In this document: piece after piece, positions 46,610-56,400 of the stretch
Layout of the letters: every line of letters starts with the position of its first letter
How positions within the stretch are numbered: position 1 is the stretch's first letter
Assembly (NCBI GenBank): GCA_934254815.1
Contig: CAKQME010000002.1
Coordinates: 1 to 64,000 of the forward strand
DNA: 64,000 nucleotides
Direction: 5' to 3'
Source: an uncultured Clostridia bacterium
GTDB lineage: Bacteria; Bacillota; Clostridia; Christensenellales; Borkfalkiaceae
The notes under the pieces: generated by a model
What the model was told of the DNA's origin: nothing
Database searches by the model: none
The model's input: the letters and a program-made list of their open reading frames with translations, nothing else
Program-made: the position numbers and the translations under genes

Positions 46610-49600
46610 ATGAACGTCATTAAAAATTTGAAAAAGAGTTTTATTAGAGTTTTAAGTCTGCTGTTTATATGTTCGTTTGCGTTGGCAATCGGTTTTGCGT
46701 TCGTCAATGGAAACGTAACCGAGGCAAAAGCAGACGAAGCGACCGTAGTTGAATACACCGTGCTGAAAGCGGACAACTCGTGGTTGAAATCCGATAAACG
46801 TATAGCGTTTCAAATTGATAAGAATAATCGTCCTACGAACGGCGATTACGCAATAAACGGCGGAAGTATAACGCTTGAAAGAGGCGGTAAGTCGTATAGA
46901 AGAACCGACGGAATGACCTTAACCGTATACACAAATGGCGATGATTGCGTTGCGTATATGGAGTTGTGGCAATTCGGTAACGAATTGGGTGAAACGTATA
47001 CGAGAAACGTTGGCGACGTATACACGATTGAAGGGCGGTTCGGTAATATAAAAATTAAAGAATCGAAGATAGTCGTTGTCGGCGGAGATACGCTGTGTTT
47101 GTACGAACGATTAAAAAACGGTGTATTTGAAAACAACGGAACCGAAAACGTAAGTGCAAAGACGGCAAGTACGTTTCAGTGGCGTGCGGCAACTCGATAT
47201 ATTTTCGATACTCAGGATTCTACAAATCCGTTTGCAGGCGGAAGTATTAAACCGTTATATGCCGAAAACGTACTGCTCATAAGGAACGGCGTTACGTTTG
47301 TTATAGGTAATACTGCGGCAAATAGTTTCGATTATGTCGTTGGTAATGGATATCTTGCTAGCGGAAACGATACCGCAATTTGGTGGATGCCGGATGCTGC
47401 GGGCGATAAAAAGCCTTTGGACGGAGATATCGTAATTATACGTGGAGCGTTTACGGACGGGACGACGGTAAGAAATTTCGAGGAATTAAAAATTAAGGTT
47501 GTAAGCGACGGTACGAATTTTAACCAGTACGTCGTACATAATTGTACTTTTGTCGATGTTGATGGTGTAGAACATTATTATGAATATACTGTGGCAGATA
47601 GAGCGACCGTTCTTGAAGAGTTGAAGGCGTTGTTGCATACAAGCGACGGGGCGAATTCGTATTCAAACGATTTACCGACAGAATTGCCCGAGAAAAACGG
47701 AATAACGTATTCCGAGAAGAAAGTTCCTGTTTATAATGCGTCTGCAAGCAATACTGCGGCCGACTGGGATACGGGTTATATGGCTTACTACTTTAATCTC
47801 GACGATAACGGAGCAATCGGTAATTGGACGGCGGATTATAAGCCTTTGACGGAAGACTCGGTAAAAGTAACGAGAGGAGAGACCGTATTCAACGTAGCGA
47901 ATACGGATTATGGTATAATAAACAAGAGAACCGACACCTACATCCTTAAAACCTGGGCGTTTGGAACGGTAAGACCGTTACAGACTGGAGACGTAATTAC
48001 GATAGAAGGAACGTTCAGTAACGGGACGACGACGTTTTCGATAGCGAAAGTCGAGTTCGTATTAAGCGATAACGGCAGCGGAGTTACTCAATATAGTCAG
48101 GACGACGGTTTGGAACATTATATGAAAATTAAAACCGAAGAAAAAATGACTATGCTCACGGGCGCTTCGGTAAGAGCGGTAAACGACGGCTATAACGGAA
48201 TCAGATTTGAGGCAGAAGTCGGTAAAGAGATAGATGAAAACGCGAAATACTATGTTATGATTGTTCCGTATTCGTATATGGACGGTATAACGGGCGATTA
48301 TTACGCCGAATTGTCTGCAAAATATTCCACGCTTGCAGTTATCGAGTCTACGCCGTATTTCAACGAAACCGACGACGGAACGAGAAAGGCAAATACTTAT
48401 TACGTTCGCGGAAGTCTCGTAAACTTGAAATATAACAACCTTAATCGCAAGTTTTTCGGTATTGCCTACAAGGAGGTAAACGGAGTACGTACTTATGCGG
48501 AATTCGTTGAAGGCGAAAACGTGAGAAGCGTTGCGCAGGTATCTTCCCGCGCCCTTAACGCCGCCGCATATAAATGCGAATCGTTGTCTGACAGTATGAA
48601 AACGGCTTTGGAGGCGTTTGTAAACAAAGCGGTATATCAAGCGAACGGAAAGACCGAAACGGAAGCGGAAAACGCGGCTAAGGTAGAATTTGCTTTCGAC
48701 AGAACGACGTTGAATCTTGCTCCGGGAGAATCATACACGCTTAAATGCGCTAATTTGCCGAGTAATGCGGATATAGAAATATTAAACGCTACGGATAACG
48801 GCAATATAGCAACGATAAACGGCTTGACGGTTACGGCGGGCAACGTTACCGGAAATACCTACGTCAAGGCATATATTGCAGGGCAATACAGGTATGTGCA
48901 AGTAAACGTACAGACTACGCAGGCAAAAATCGGAGTCTGGGCAGGTTCGGTGTGGGATATCGAAAACGAATCGTATCTGCTTACGGATGAACGAATGACG
49001 GAACTCGCCGATGCGGGTGTAAATATGATTCTCGGCGTGTGGCATAACCCCGACGAAGCGAATTGGACGTATAAATTATTCTCCGAATCGCTTGATCGCG
49101 CCGACGAACTCGGAATTAAAATATATCCGAAATATACGGGGGACGGTTTGACCGTCCCTTCTTATTGGAGTCATAACGCTATAGGCGGATTTTTGGTGTG
49201 GGACGAACCCGGGATCGGTAATTTTTCCGAAATAAAAACGAAACGCGCAAATCTTGAGGGAAAAACGAAAAAACCTTGTTTCGCAAATCTTATGCCGGGG
49301 GCTTGCAGAAACGAGGCGATAGGAATATCCGATACCACTCAAAAAAACGCCTACCTTAACGACTTGTATGAAAAGGAATACGTTGAAGGATATATAAATA
49401 CCGTCGGCGGCAGTATCCTTTCGTACGATTATTATGCTATTAAGACGGACTCTGACGGAAACAACAGAAATATAACTTGGTCGTATTTGCGCGACTTTGA
49501 TATTTACTCGTATAATGCAAAGCAGAACAATAAAGAACTTTGGTATACGATGCTTTCTGCCGGACACGATAGCGTGGACAATACTAAATTCGTCGTTCCC

Positions 49601-50173
49601 GACGAAAAGGATTTGAGATGGCAGTCGGCTCTTGCGATGACTTTCGGGGCAAAAGGGTTGAATCATTACGTTTATACGAGCGACGCCGCCGATTATAGCA
49701 CGATGCTCGATTATACGACGGGTGAAAAAAGTTCCGTATTTTATGCTATGGCAACTGTAAACAGAGAGATTCAGTCGTGGAGCGGAACTTACGCGTCGTA
49801 CGAGTGGCAAGGCGTCAGCACGATAGGCGATAATATTCTCTTTAAAAATAAGGAGCAACCGGGAAAGTTTTTCAATTCGAAAGTTGAGTTGATTAAACAT
49901 AAAATCGCGCTTAACGGGTGTTCGATTGTTGCCGCCGAAGGTTCTGCCGTGGTCGGGAATTTTAAAAATTCAAACGGTAAGTACGCGTATATGATTACGA
50001 ATGCCGAAGATCCGTCAAACGGGGTAACTACGAAAATAACGATTACTTTCAGCGATTCGTGTTCTAAGGTTAAAGTGATACGCCGCGGAATTGAAACGAC
50101 CGTTGAAGTCAGCGGCAATAGTTTAACTTTGGAGATCGGCGCGGGAGAAGGCGTTTTCGTTATGCCTCAATGA
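46610..50173 (+). CDS. Secreted multidomain protein with glycosidase-like TIM barrel
   Basis: This 1187-residue protein has a signal peptide (LSLLFICSFALAIGFAFV). Two or three copies of a roughly 120-residue beta module follow up to about 490, each ending in a GDVxxIxGxF pattern (GDVYTIEGRFGN, GDIVIIRGAFTDG, GDVITIEGTFSNG). Next is a domain beginning TMLTGASVRAVNDGYNGIRF, an Ig-like domain (LNLAPGESYTLKCANLPS, near 690-770) and from about 772 a barrel with FLVWDEPGIG near 862, whose Glu could be catalytic. No membrane anchor is seen at the C-terminus. It probably binds or degrades a glycan; the enzyme family is uncertain. Confidence 0.8.
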   Translation: MNVIKNLKKSFIRVLSLLFICSFALAIGFAFVNGNVTEAKADEATVVEYTVLKADNSWLKSDKRIAFQIDKNNRPTNGDYAINGGSITLERGGKSYRRTDGMTLTVYTNGDDCVAYMELWQFGNELGETYTRNVGDVYTIEGRFGNIKIKESKIVVVGGDTLCLYERLKNGVFENNGTENVSAKTASTFQWRAATRYIFDTQDSTNPFAGGSIKPLYAENVLLIRNGVTFVIGNTAANSFDYVVGNGYLASGNDTAIWWMPDAAGDKKPLDGDIVIIRGAFTDGTTVRNFEELKIKVVSDGTNFNQYVVHNCTFVDVDGVEHYYEYTVADRATVLEELKALLHTSDGANSYSNDLPTELPEKNGITYSEKKVPVYNASASNTAADWDTGYMAYYFNLDDNGAIGNWTADYKPLTEDSVKVTRGETVFNVANTDYGIINKRTDTYILKTWAFGTVRPLQTGDVITIEGTFSNGTTTFSIAKVEFVLSDNGSGVTQYSQDDGLEHYMKIKTEEKMTMLTGASVRAVNDGYNGIRFEAEVGKEIDENAKYYVMIVPYSYMDGITGDYYAELSAKYSTLAVIESTPYFNETDDGTRKANTYYVRGSLVNLKYNNLNRKFFGIAYKEVNGVRTYAEFVEGENVRSVAQVSSRALNAAAYKCESLSDSMKTALEAFVNKAVYQANGKTETEAENAAKVEFAFDRTTLNLAPGESYTLKCANLPSNADIEILNATDNGNIATINGLTVTAGNVTGNTYVKAYIAGQYRYVQVNVQTTQAKIGVWAGSVWDIENESYLLTDERMTELADAGVNMILGVWHNPDEANWTYKLFSESLDRADELGIKIYPKYTGDGLTVPSYWSHNAIGGFLVWDEPGIGNFSEIKTKRANLEGKTKKPCFANLMPGACRNEAIGISDTTQKNAYLNDLYEKEYVEGYINTVGGSILSYDYYAIKTDSDGNNRNITWSYLRDFDIYSYNAKQNNKELWYTMLSAGHDSVDNTKFVVPDEKDLRWQSALAMTFGAKGLNHYVYTSDAADYSTMLDYTTGEKSSVFYAMATVNREIQSWSGTYASYEWQGVSTIGDNILFKNKEQPGKFFNSKVELIKHKIALNGCSIVAAEGSAVVGNFKNSNGKYAYMITNAEDPSNGVTTKITITFSDSCSKVKVIRRGIETTVEVSGNSLTLEIGAGEGVFVMPQ

Positions 50174-50185
50174 GAATGAATTAAA

Positions 50186-50242
50186 CCAGAGAACCATATT
50201 ATTTTATTCCCTATTGACAATCAAGTTAATATAAAGTAAAAT
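50186..50242 (+). promoter_or_regulatory. Promoter with CCAGAGAACC box (site 2)
   Basis: The box at 50186-50195 is 28 bp from TTGACA (50214-50219). A 17-bp spacer leads to TAAAAT (50237-50242). It lies 13 bp after the upstream gene, so the second surface gene has its own promoter. Confidence 0.7.
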
Positions 50243-50285
50243 ATGAGCGTTGGTTTTGCAATAAAGCAAAACGGGAGGAGTTAAG

Positions 50286-52085
50286 ATGAGAAAGTTTAAG
50301 GCGTTGTGTGCGATATTCGTATGCGCACTCACAATGGCAATCGGATTTGCGTTTGTCAACGGAAACGTAACCAAGGCAAAAGCGGACGAATCAACTATAG
50401 TTGAATATACCGTGCTGAAAGCGGATAACTCGTGGTTGAAATCCGATAAACGTATAGCGTTTCAAATTGATAAGAATAATCGTCCTACGAACGGCGATTA
50501 CATAATAAACGGCGGAAGTATTACGCTTGAAAGAGGCGGTAAGTCGTATAAAAGAACCGACGGGATGACCTTAACTGTATACACGAATGGCGATGATTGC
50601 GTTGCGTATATGGAGTTGTGGCAATTCGGTAACGAATTGGGCGAAACGTATACGAGAAACGTCGGCGACGTATACACGATTGAAGGGCAGTTCGGAAACA
50701 TAAAAATTAAAGAATCAAAGATAGTCGTTGTCGGTGGAGATACGCTGTGTTTGTACGAACAATTAAAAAACGGCGTATTTGAAAACAACGGAACCGAAAA
50801 CGTAAGCGCAAAGACGGCAAGTAATTTTCAATGGCGTGCGGCAACCAGATACATTTTCGATACTCAGGACTCTAAAAATCCGTTTGCAGGCGGAAGTATC
50901 AAGCCGTTATATGCCGAAAACGTACTGCTCATAAGAAACGGCGTTACGTTCGTTATAGGTAATACCGCGGCAAATTGTTTCGATTATACCGACTGGGGCT
51001 ATCTTGCCGGCGGAACCGAAACCGCAATCTGGTGGATGCCGGACGTTGCGGGCGACAAAAAGCCTTTGGACGGAGATATTGTAATTATACGCGGAGCGTT
51101 TACGGACGGGGAGACGGTAAGAAATTTCGAGGAATTAAAAATTAAGGTTGTAAGCGACGGTACGAATTTTAATCAGTACGTAGTACATAATTGTATTTTC
51201 GTGAGTGCGGACGGGACAAAAACCACATTCGAGTATGACGTTACGGATAGAGAAGACGTACTTGCCGCTATGAAAAAGAAAGTTGGCAAAGAAACGGCGG
51301 AGTGGACTTATTCGTCGGATTTACCGGAAGTTCTTCCCGAGAAAAACGGGCTCGTATATACCGAAACGAAAACGAAAAGAACTTATAACGTCGTGTGGAA
51401 AAATTACGACGGCGAAGAACTCAAAACGGATTCTGTAGAATACGGCGTAGTGCCGACGTATGACGGAACGCCCGTAAAAGCGGCGGATAAAGACGGCGAG
51501 TACGTATTTGCTGGATGGGATAAAGAAGTCGTTGCTGCTACGGATAACGTGGTTTATACTGCGAAATTCGATACTACCGAGCATGAATTCGGCGAATGGA
51601 ACGTTACCGAAAACGCTACTTGTTTAGAAAAGGGCGAACGCGAGAAAACGTGTTTGCATACCGGTTGCGGTTATATCGTAACGGAAGAAGTCGCCGCGCT
51701 CGGACACGATATGGGTGAATTCGTTGAAACGAAAAAGGCTACTTGCACCGAAAAAGGCGAGAAGACCAAATCTTGTAAGAGAGAGGGATGTACCCATAAG
51801 GAAACCGAAGAGATTGCCGCGCTCGGACATAAACTTGTAAAAGTCGATAAAGTGGACGCGACAACAGAGAAAGAGGGCGTTAAGGAACATTACAAATGCT
51901 CGGAATGCGGCGCATTATACGCCGACGAGGCGGGGACTACTTCGGTAACCGAAGAGGAACTCGTAATTGCAAAAACCGAAAAGAAAAACGGCGGTTGCGG
52001 CGGTTCGATTGATAAATCGGCCATAGGTCTCGTTATATTGTCGATTGCGGCGGTTGCGGTTTTGCTAAAAAAACGTAAGGCGTAA
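50286..52085 (+). CDS. Secreted, C-terminally anchored paralogue with Cys-rich repeats
   Basis: This 599-residue protein has a signal peptide. Residues about 30-330 are nearly identical to the N-terminal modules of the protein at 46610. An InlB-like segment (VVWKNYDGEELKTDSVEYGV...) follows at about 365-430, then two Cys repeats (ATCLEKGEREKTCLHTGCGY, ATCTEKGEKTKSCKREGCTH), then YKCSECGALYADEAG. The tail is GGCGGSI, a hydrophobic helix (AIGLVILSIAAVAVLL) and KKRKA, a surface-sorting type of ending without LPxTG. It is a likely cell-surface glycan-binding partner of its paralogue. Confidence 0.82.
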   Translation: MRKFKALCAIFVCALTMAIGFAFVNGNVTKAKADESTIVEYTVLKADNSWLKSDKRIAFQIDKNNRPTNGDYIINGGSITLERGGKSYKRTDGMTLTVYTNGDDCVAYMELWQFGNELGETYTRNVGDVYTIEGQFGNIKIKESKIVVVGGDTLCLYEQLKNGVFENNGTENVSAKTASNFQWRAATRYIFDTQDSKNPFAGGSIKPLYAENVLLIRNGVTFVIGNTAANCFDYTDWGYLAGGTETAIWWMPDVAGDKKPLDGDIVIIRGAFTDGETVRNFEELKIKVVSDGTNFNQYVVHNCIFVSADGTKTTFEYDVTDREDVLAAMKKKVGKETAEWTYSSDLPEVLPEKNGLVYTETKTKRTYNVVWKNYDGEELKTDSVEYGVVPTYDGTPVKAADKDGEYVFAGWDKEVVAATDNVVYTAKFDTTEHEFGEWNVTENATCLEKGEREKTCLHTGCGYIVTEEVAALGHDMGEFVETKKATCTEKGEKTKSCKREGCTHKETEEIAALGHKLVKVDKVDATTEKEGVKEHYKCSECGALYADEAGTTSVTEEELVIAKTEKKNGGCGGSIDKSAIGLVILSIAAVAVLLKKRKA

Positions 52086-52131
52086 ACATGCGCTAATTCG
52101 GTGTAAAAATAATATTCACTAATATGAAAAG

Positions 52132-52160
52132 CGGGCGAGCGGTTCATAACCGCTCGCCCG
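52132..52160. terminator. Bidirectional terminator between surface gene and regulator
   Basis: A perfect 13-bp stem, CGGGCGAGCGGTT/AACCGCTCGCCCG, with a 3-base loop lies between the converging genes at 52085 and 52175. T-runs are short on both sides. Confidence 0.75.
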
Positions 52161-52174
52161 AAATAAGTTTTGCT

Positions 52175-53245
52175 TTATTCAGAGTTGTAATTGTCGATGA
52201 TCGTCTGAAATCTTGTGATGACCTTCCTCTTGTCTCCGTAAAGTTGGTTGTATGCCAATCGAGCCGCATGGTAACCTATGTTTTCGCTGTCTTGCTTAAT
52301 TACGAACGGTTGCCAGACTTTTTTCTCTAACGATGAAAGTTCGTCGTCGAAAACCATAAGTTTCAACTTGTCGGGAATGGCAATATTCAATTTTGCGGCA
52401 ACGTCTATAATCGTATTTGCAAGGTTGCCCGTTGCTATCACTACCTGAGTTTCGGGGAAAGATTTTAAATAATTTTCGATTTCGGTCAATTGCTCGTTTT
52501 TATTGTTCGATATCTTTAACAGATTGTGCGAGTTCGAAGAACCGTAATATTTAATCAGCCCGTAATTAAACCCGTTTATTCGTTCTGCGATACTCGTTGC
52601 ATAGTCCCGTGGCAAAGAAACATAGACGATATTTTTATAATTCAAATTATATAAAAATTCGACGGATTCGACCATTGCGAGATAATTGTCCGTGCCGACG
52701 TAAGAAAAATTGAAACCTGGAATGTAACGATCGAGTATAGTAATGGGAATTTTTTTTAATGCAAATTGCAATAAGATTTCGTTGTCGTCTTCATTGTCGC
52801 AAGGGAAAAGGATAACTCCGTTATCCCGCGTATATAAAGATTTTTGCAATAATCTTTTTTCCTGTAAAATATTATTGTTGCTTGTTTCGATGGATAAGTT
52901 GAGATGGTTTTCAAGACAAAATTTTTCAACTCCGGAAACAAGCGTCCGTGAAAAGATACTGTTTATCGACGGGGTAATAAATGTAATTTGTTTCGGAGCG
53001 TTTGCAAGGTCGGTTTTGTCGTCGTCCTGCGATTGTTTTATGAAATAACCTTTTCCGTGAATTTTAATAACTTCGTTTCTTGCGATTAACTTATCATACG
53101 CCAATCTGACGGGGTGTCGGCTCGTATTGAATTTTAGAGACACGAATCGCTCGCTCGGTAGCATAAAATTCGGAACGTCGCGATTTTCATCGATCAGGTT
53201 CTTCAGATAATCCAATATTTTTGTGTACAACGTCGTATCGGACAT
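52175..53245 (-). CDS. GntR-HTH / LacI-type sugar-sensing regulator (AraR-like architecture)
   Basis: This 356-residue protein has an N-terminal GntR winged helix (FMLPSERFVSLKFNTSRHPVRLAYDKLI, GKGYFI) and a C-terminal periplasmic-binding fold (ITFITPSINSIFSRTLVSGV, VILFPCDNEDDN, RINGFNYGL, QVVIATGNLANTIIDVAAKL). AraR is the classic example. It lies inside the surface-protein region and is the best candidate to read the box shared by three promoters. Its own promoter (53310-53282) has no such box. Shine-Dalgarno GGGGGG. Confidence 0.92.
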   Translation of the reverse strand: MSDTTLYTKILDYLKNLIDENRDVPNFMLPSERFVSLKFNTSRHPVRLAYDKLIARNEVIKIHGKGYFIKQSQDDDKTDLANAPKQITFITPSINSIFSRTLVSGVEKFCLENHLNLSIETSNNNILQEKRLLQKSLYTRDNGVILFPCDNEDDNEILLQFALKKIPITILDRYIPGFNFSYVGTDNYLAMVESVEFLYNLNYKNIVYVSLPRDYATSIAERINGFNYGLIKYYGSSNSHNLLKISNNKNEQLTEIENYLKSFPETQVVIATGNLANTIIDVAAKLNIAIPDKLKLMVFDDELSSLEKKVWQPFVIKQDSENIGYHAARLAYNQLYGDKRKVITRFQTIIDNYNSE

Positions 53246-53281
53246 TACGATTTATCCCCCCATAATGATTCCTATAGATAT

Positions 53282-53310
53282 ATTTTATCACATTTGCCTA
53301 TTATAATCAA
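53282..53310 (-). promoter_or_regulatory. sigma-A promoter of the GntR/LacI-type regulator
   Basis: On the minus strand TTGATT (53310-53305), 17-bp spacer, TAAAAT (53287-53282), about 37 bp before the start codon. Confidence 0.7.
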
Positions 53311-53354
53311 GCGTTATTAAAGAAGATAACCGTAGGATTCTTATTCAAAATAAA

Positions 53355-53411
53355 CCACAGAACCAGTTATACGGAATTGATATTGACAAATAAAAGTTTG
53401 TATGTTACAAT
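53355..53411 (+). promoter_or_regulatory. Promoter with CCACAGAACC box (site 3)
   Basis: The box CCACAGAACC at 53355-53364 is 28 bp from TTGACA (53383-53388). A 17-bp spacer leads to TACAAT (53406-53411). It drives the third surface protein and probably the ABC transporter genes that follow without an obvious new promoter. Confidence 0.75.
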
Positions 53412-53471
53412 ATATAAGGTTAGATTGGAGTAATGCCGATCTTTACTAAGTATAGTTGTTGGAGTAAATGT

Positions 53472-56400
53472 ATGAGATTGCGGACAAAAAACTTTTTATT
53501 GTGTTTATTGTCGATAACATTTTTGGTGGCGTTGTCGGGCGCGTTCCGAATTTTTGCGTTTGCCGAAGAAAGCGCTGCAGACGTCGGCGGCGGAACTAAT
53601 CCGAACCGGGCAGCCGCAAACGTATACTCGGACGGCGACAATGCGGGAGAACTGAACGGCGTTTATTTTTCGTTGCCTAAAGGAACGAGCATTCCGTATT
53701 CTGCCGACTGGACGGTGGCTTATGCCCCTGAAAACGCCGCCGCGTTAAAACTTTTGCGCGGAAATACGTCCTACGAAATGGGTACGGGGAACGGTACGAT
53801 TATCAAGTACGGAACTACGGATTGTTATTTAAAAATCGAAGCGTGGATGCTAAAAGATTATTCCTCGTATTTGCCGCTTAAAGACGGCGACGTTATAGTA
53901 GTCGACGGTGTGTTTGCTAATTCGGATAACGGAAGCAGGTTTAATATTTCCCGCACTCTTTTTGAAATAACGGGGGATAAGGCGGACGGATTTTCCGTAA
54001 ACGTTATCACCGAATCAGAAGACACGGTGCGCTTAGGTACAGGCTTTGATATCAACAAGAATCCTGAAGAAAACGAGGACGGCGTAGCGGGAATATATTT
54101 CGGATTGAAAGAAAACAATACCGTTACTTCGGGAACGGTTTATACCCCGACCGACAAATCGGTCGTAACGTTCAAAAGAAAGGGCGTCAACAGAACGTAT
54201 AATTCCGTTACCCTCGTAAAAAACGGCGCTGCCGAATATCTTCTCGATTGCAGCGGATTCGGTATTGCGTTACCCCTTCGCTCGGGCGACCTCTTAACGA
54301 TAGACGGTATATTTAAATCGGAGGATTCCGTTTCTTCGATAAGAGTAGACAAAACGTACGTTTCCTTAGAGGAAGAAAGCGGAGTTACGGTAGCGAAAGT
54401 AACGAATTACGATCCGTCCGTTATTCAGACGGGCAAAGCGGTTTCCGATGCGAGAAAACCTAACGTTAATTCTTCCGACGGCACGATTTGGGGTATGTAT
54501 TTCGATTTGCCTGACGGGACGAATATTCCGTTCGATACGGGGTGGACTCTCGGTTATGCACCCGAAAAAGCAAGCAATATCAGAATGTATCGCGACGGAG
54601 AGTATTTCACGATAGGGAAATCGGGAATGTCGACGCTTATTAAGTTTTCCGCGACCGAAGTATATTTCAAGACGGAAGCGTGGATGCTTTCCAATGCGGA
54701 CAAGGCTTTACCTCTGCGGAACGGAGATTTAATAGTTCTTGAAGGCAGATTTACCGCAAATAATACGACGTTCTCGATGAGCGAAACGACTATAAAAATC
54801 TCAAAATCCGACGACGGAGCGTTTATTACCGACGTTATTGAAAATTTCCGGGAAGAACTTATAGATCGAGTGAGTGAAGATTATCCGTTAGGTAATTACG
54901 AACGTAACGAAAAGAAACAAATCAGCGAAATCGTTGCGTCGGCAAGCGAAAAGATCAGAAATTCGCAAAAAGCAGTAAACGCTTACGAAGTATATGTCGA
55001 TACCGTAAACAAAATAAAAAATATTACGGTTTCGCCGGACGCGATAGATAATCTTAATGAAAAAATTAAGCCTGCCGCTATCTGGAAGTTAAAGAATTTT
55101 GTCGATAAAAACGATTATTTCGAGGCGCAGCAACAAAAATTAGATCAAATCATAGCGGAGTATTCCGAGAAAATTCTCGGCGCGGGCAATCAGAAAGAGG
55201 TTTCGCAATTTTTATCCGAGGCGCAAACCGATATCGATTCGCTGCTTACAAAAGCAAATATAATCGAAAAGGCGATTACGTCGCAGACGGACGGTTGGGA
55301 AGAATACCTGGAAACGTATAACGTCGTATCGTTGAGAGATATGAACCTCGGAGAATCGCTACACTTGAAAAAAGAAGGCGGCAATACCGAAGCAATCAAT
55401 ACCGACGAAAGATTTAATAACGTGTTTAATTCGTTCGTTCCGACGAGCGGAAACGATACGTCTTCCGTGGTTTTCAGATTTTATTACGAAAATAACGGAC
55501 AACAACCGTTCATTCAGTTTTTCGTTCGCGGACAAATGTGGTTCGGATACCTCTTCACGATAGGAACGGGAGGCGGCGGATATTGGGCTCAAAGGCTTGA
55601 CGAGGATACGACGAAAGATTCCCTTTTCACAGCAAACCAAGGACATGCGTTATCGAACGGAGTTCGCCACGAAATCGAATTGGGCGCGATTGATTTGAAA
55701 GGAACGAACAGAACGTGGATTTACGTTAAAGTTGACGGGGAACTCGGAATAAGTACGTTCTACGATACGTTGTCTATGAGCGAGGGCAGTTTCCGTATAA
55801 GCGTCAAAGCGGCATTGAACAACGAATCGGATTATACGATAAGTAATTGTGAAGAAAAATTAACGCCTTTAAATGCGAAAAAAGTCGGCGCGTTCACGCT
55901 TGCCGAAGGGCATACCGACGGGGCGAACGGATTATATGCGACTCTTGTAAAGAACGACGTTTTATATGCAAAAGATAAGAGTATATCCGCCTATGCCGTT
56001 AGCGAAAACGCCGTTGTTTTAAGAAGAAACGGAGAAATTATTAAAAATATTTCTACGCGTTTGCCTGCCATTCAAAAATATACGCAGACGAATTATTACA
56101 TTCCGATTGCTACTAACGGTTTTACCCCGCAACAAGGCGATGAACTGACGATTGATGGCGATTTTGCTTATTTTTCTTCCGACACTAACGGAAAGTTTAT
56201 ATATTCCGTAAGCCGTTCCGTGTTCGTTTTCAATAATGGCGCATGGGAGCAAAAATTATCGCTTGACGACGCAAAAAACGGGGCAAAGGACGAACTTGAC
56301 GGATATGCGGATATTTCTTTGTACGACGAAGAGGAAGCGTCGGTTATAACCGAGTTGATTAAAAATGCAAAAACGGCAATCGATTCGGCGACAACGACCG

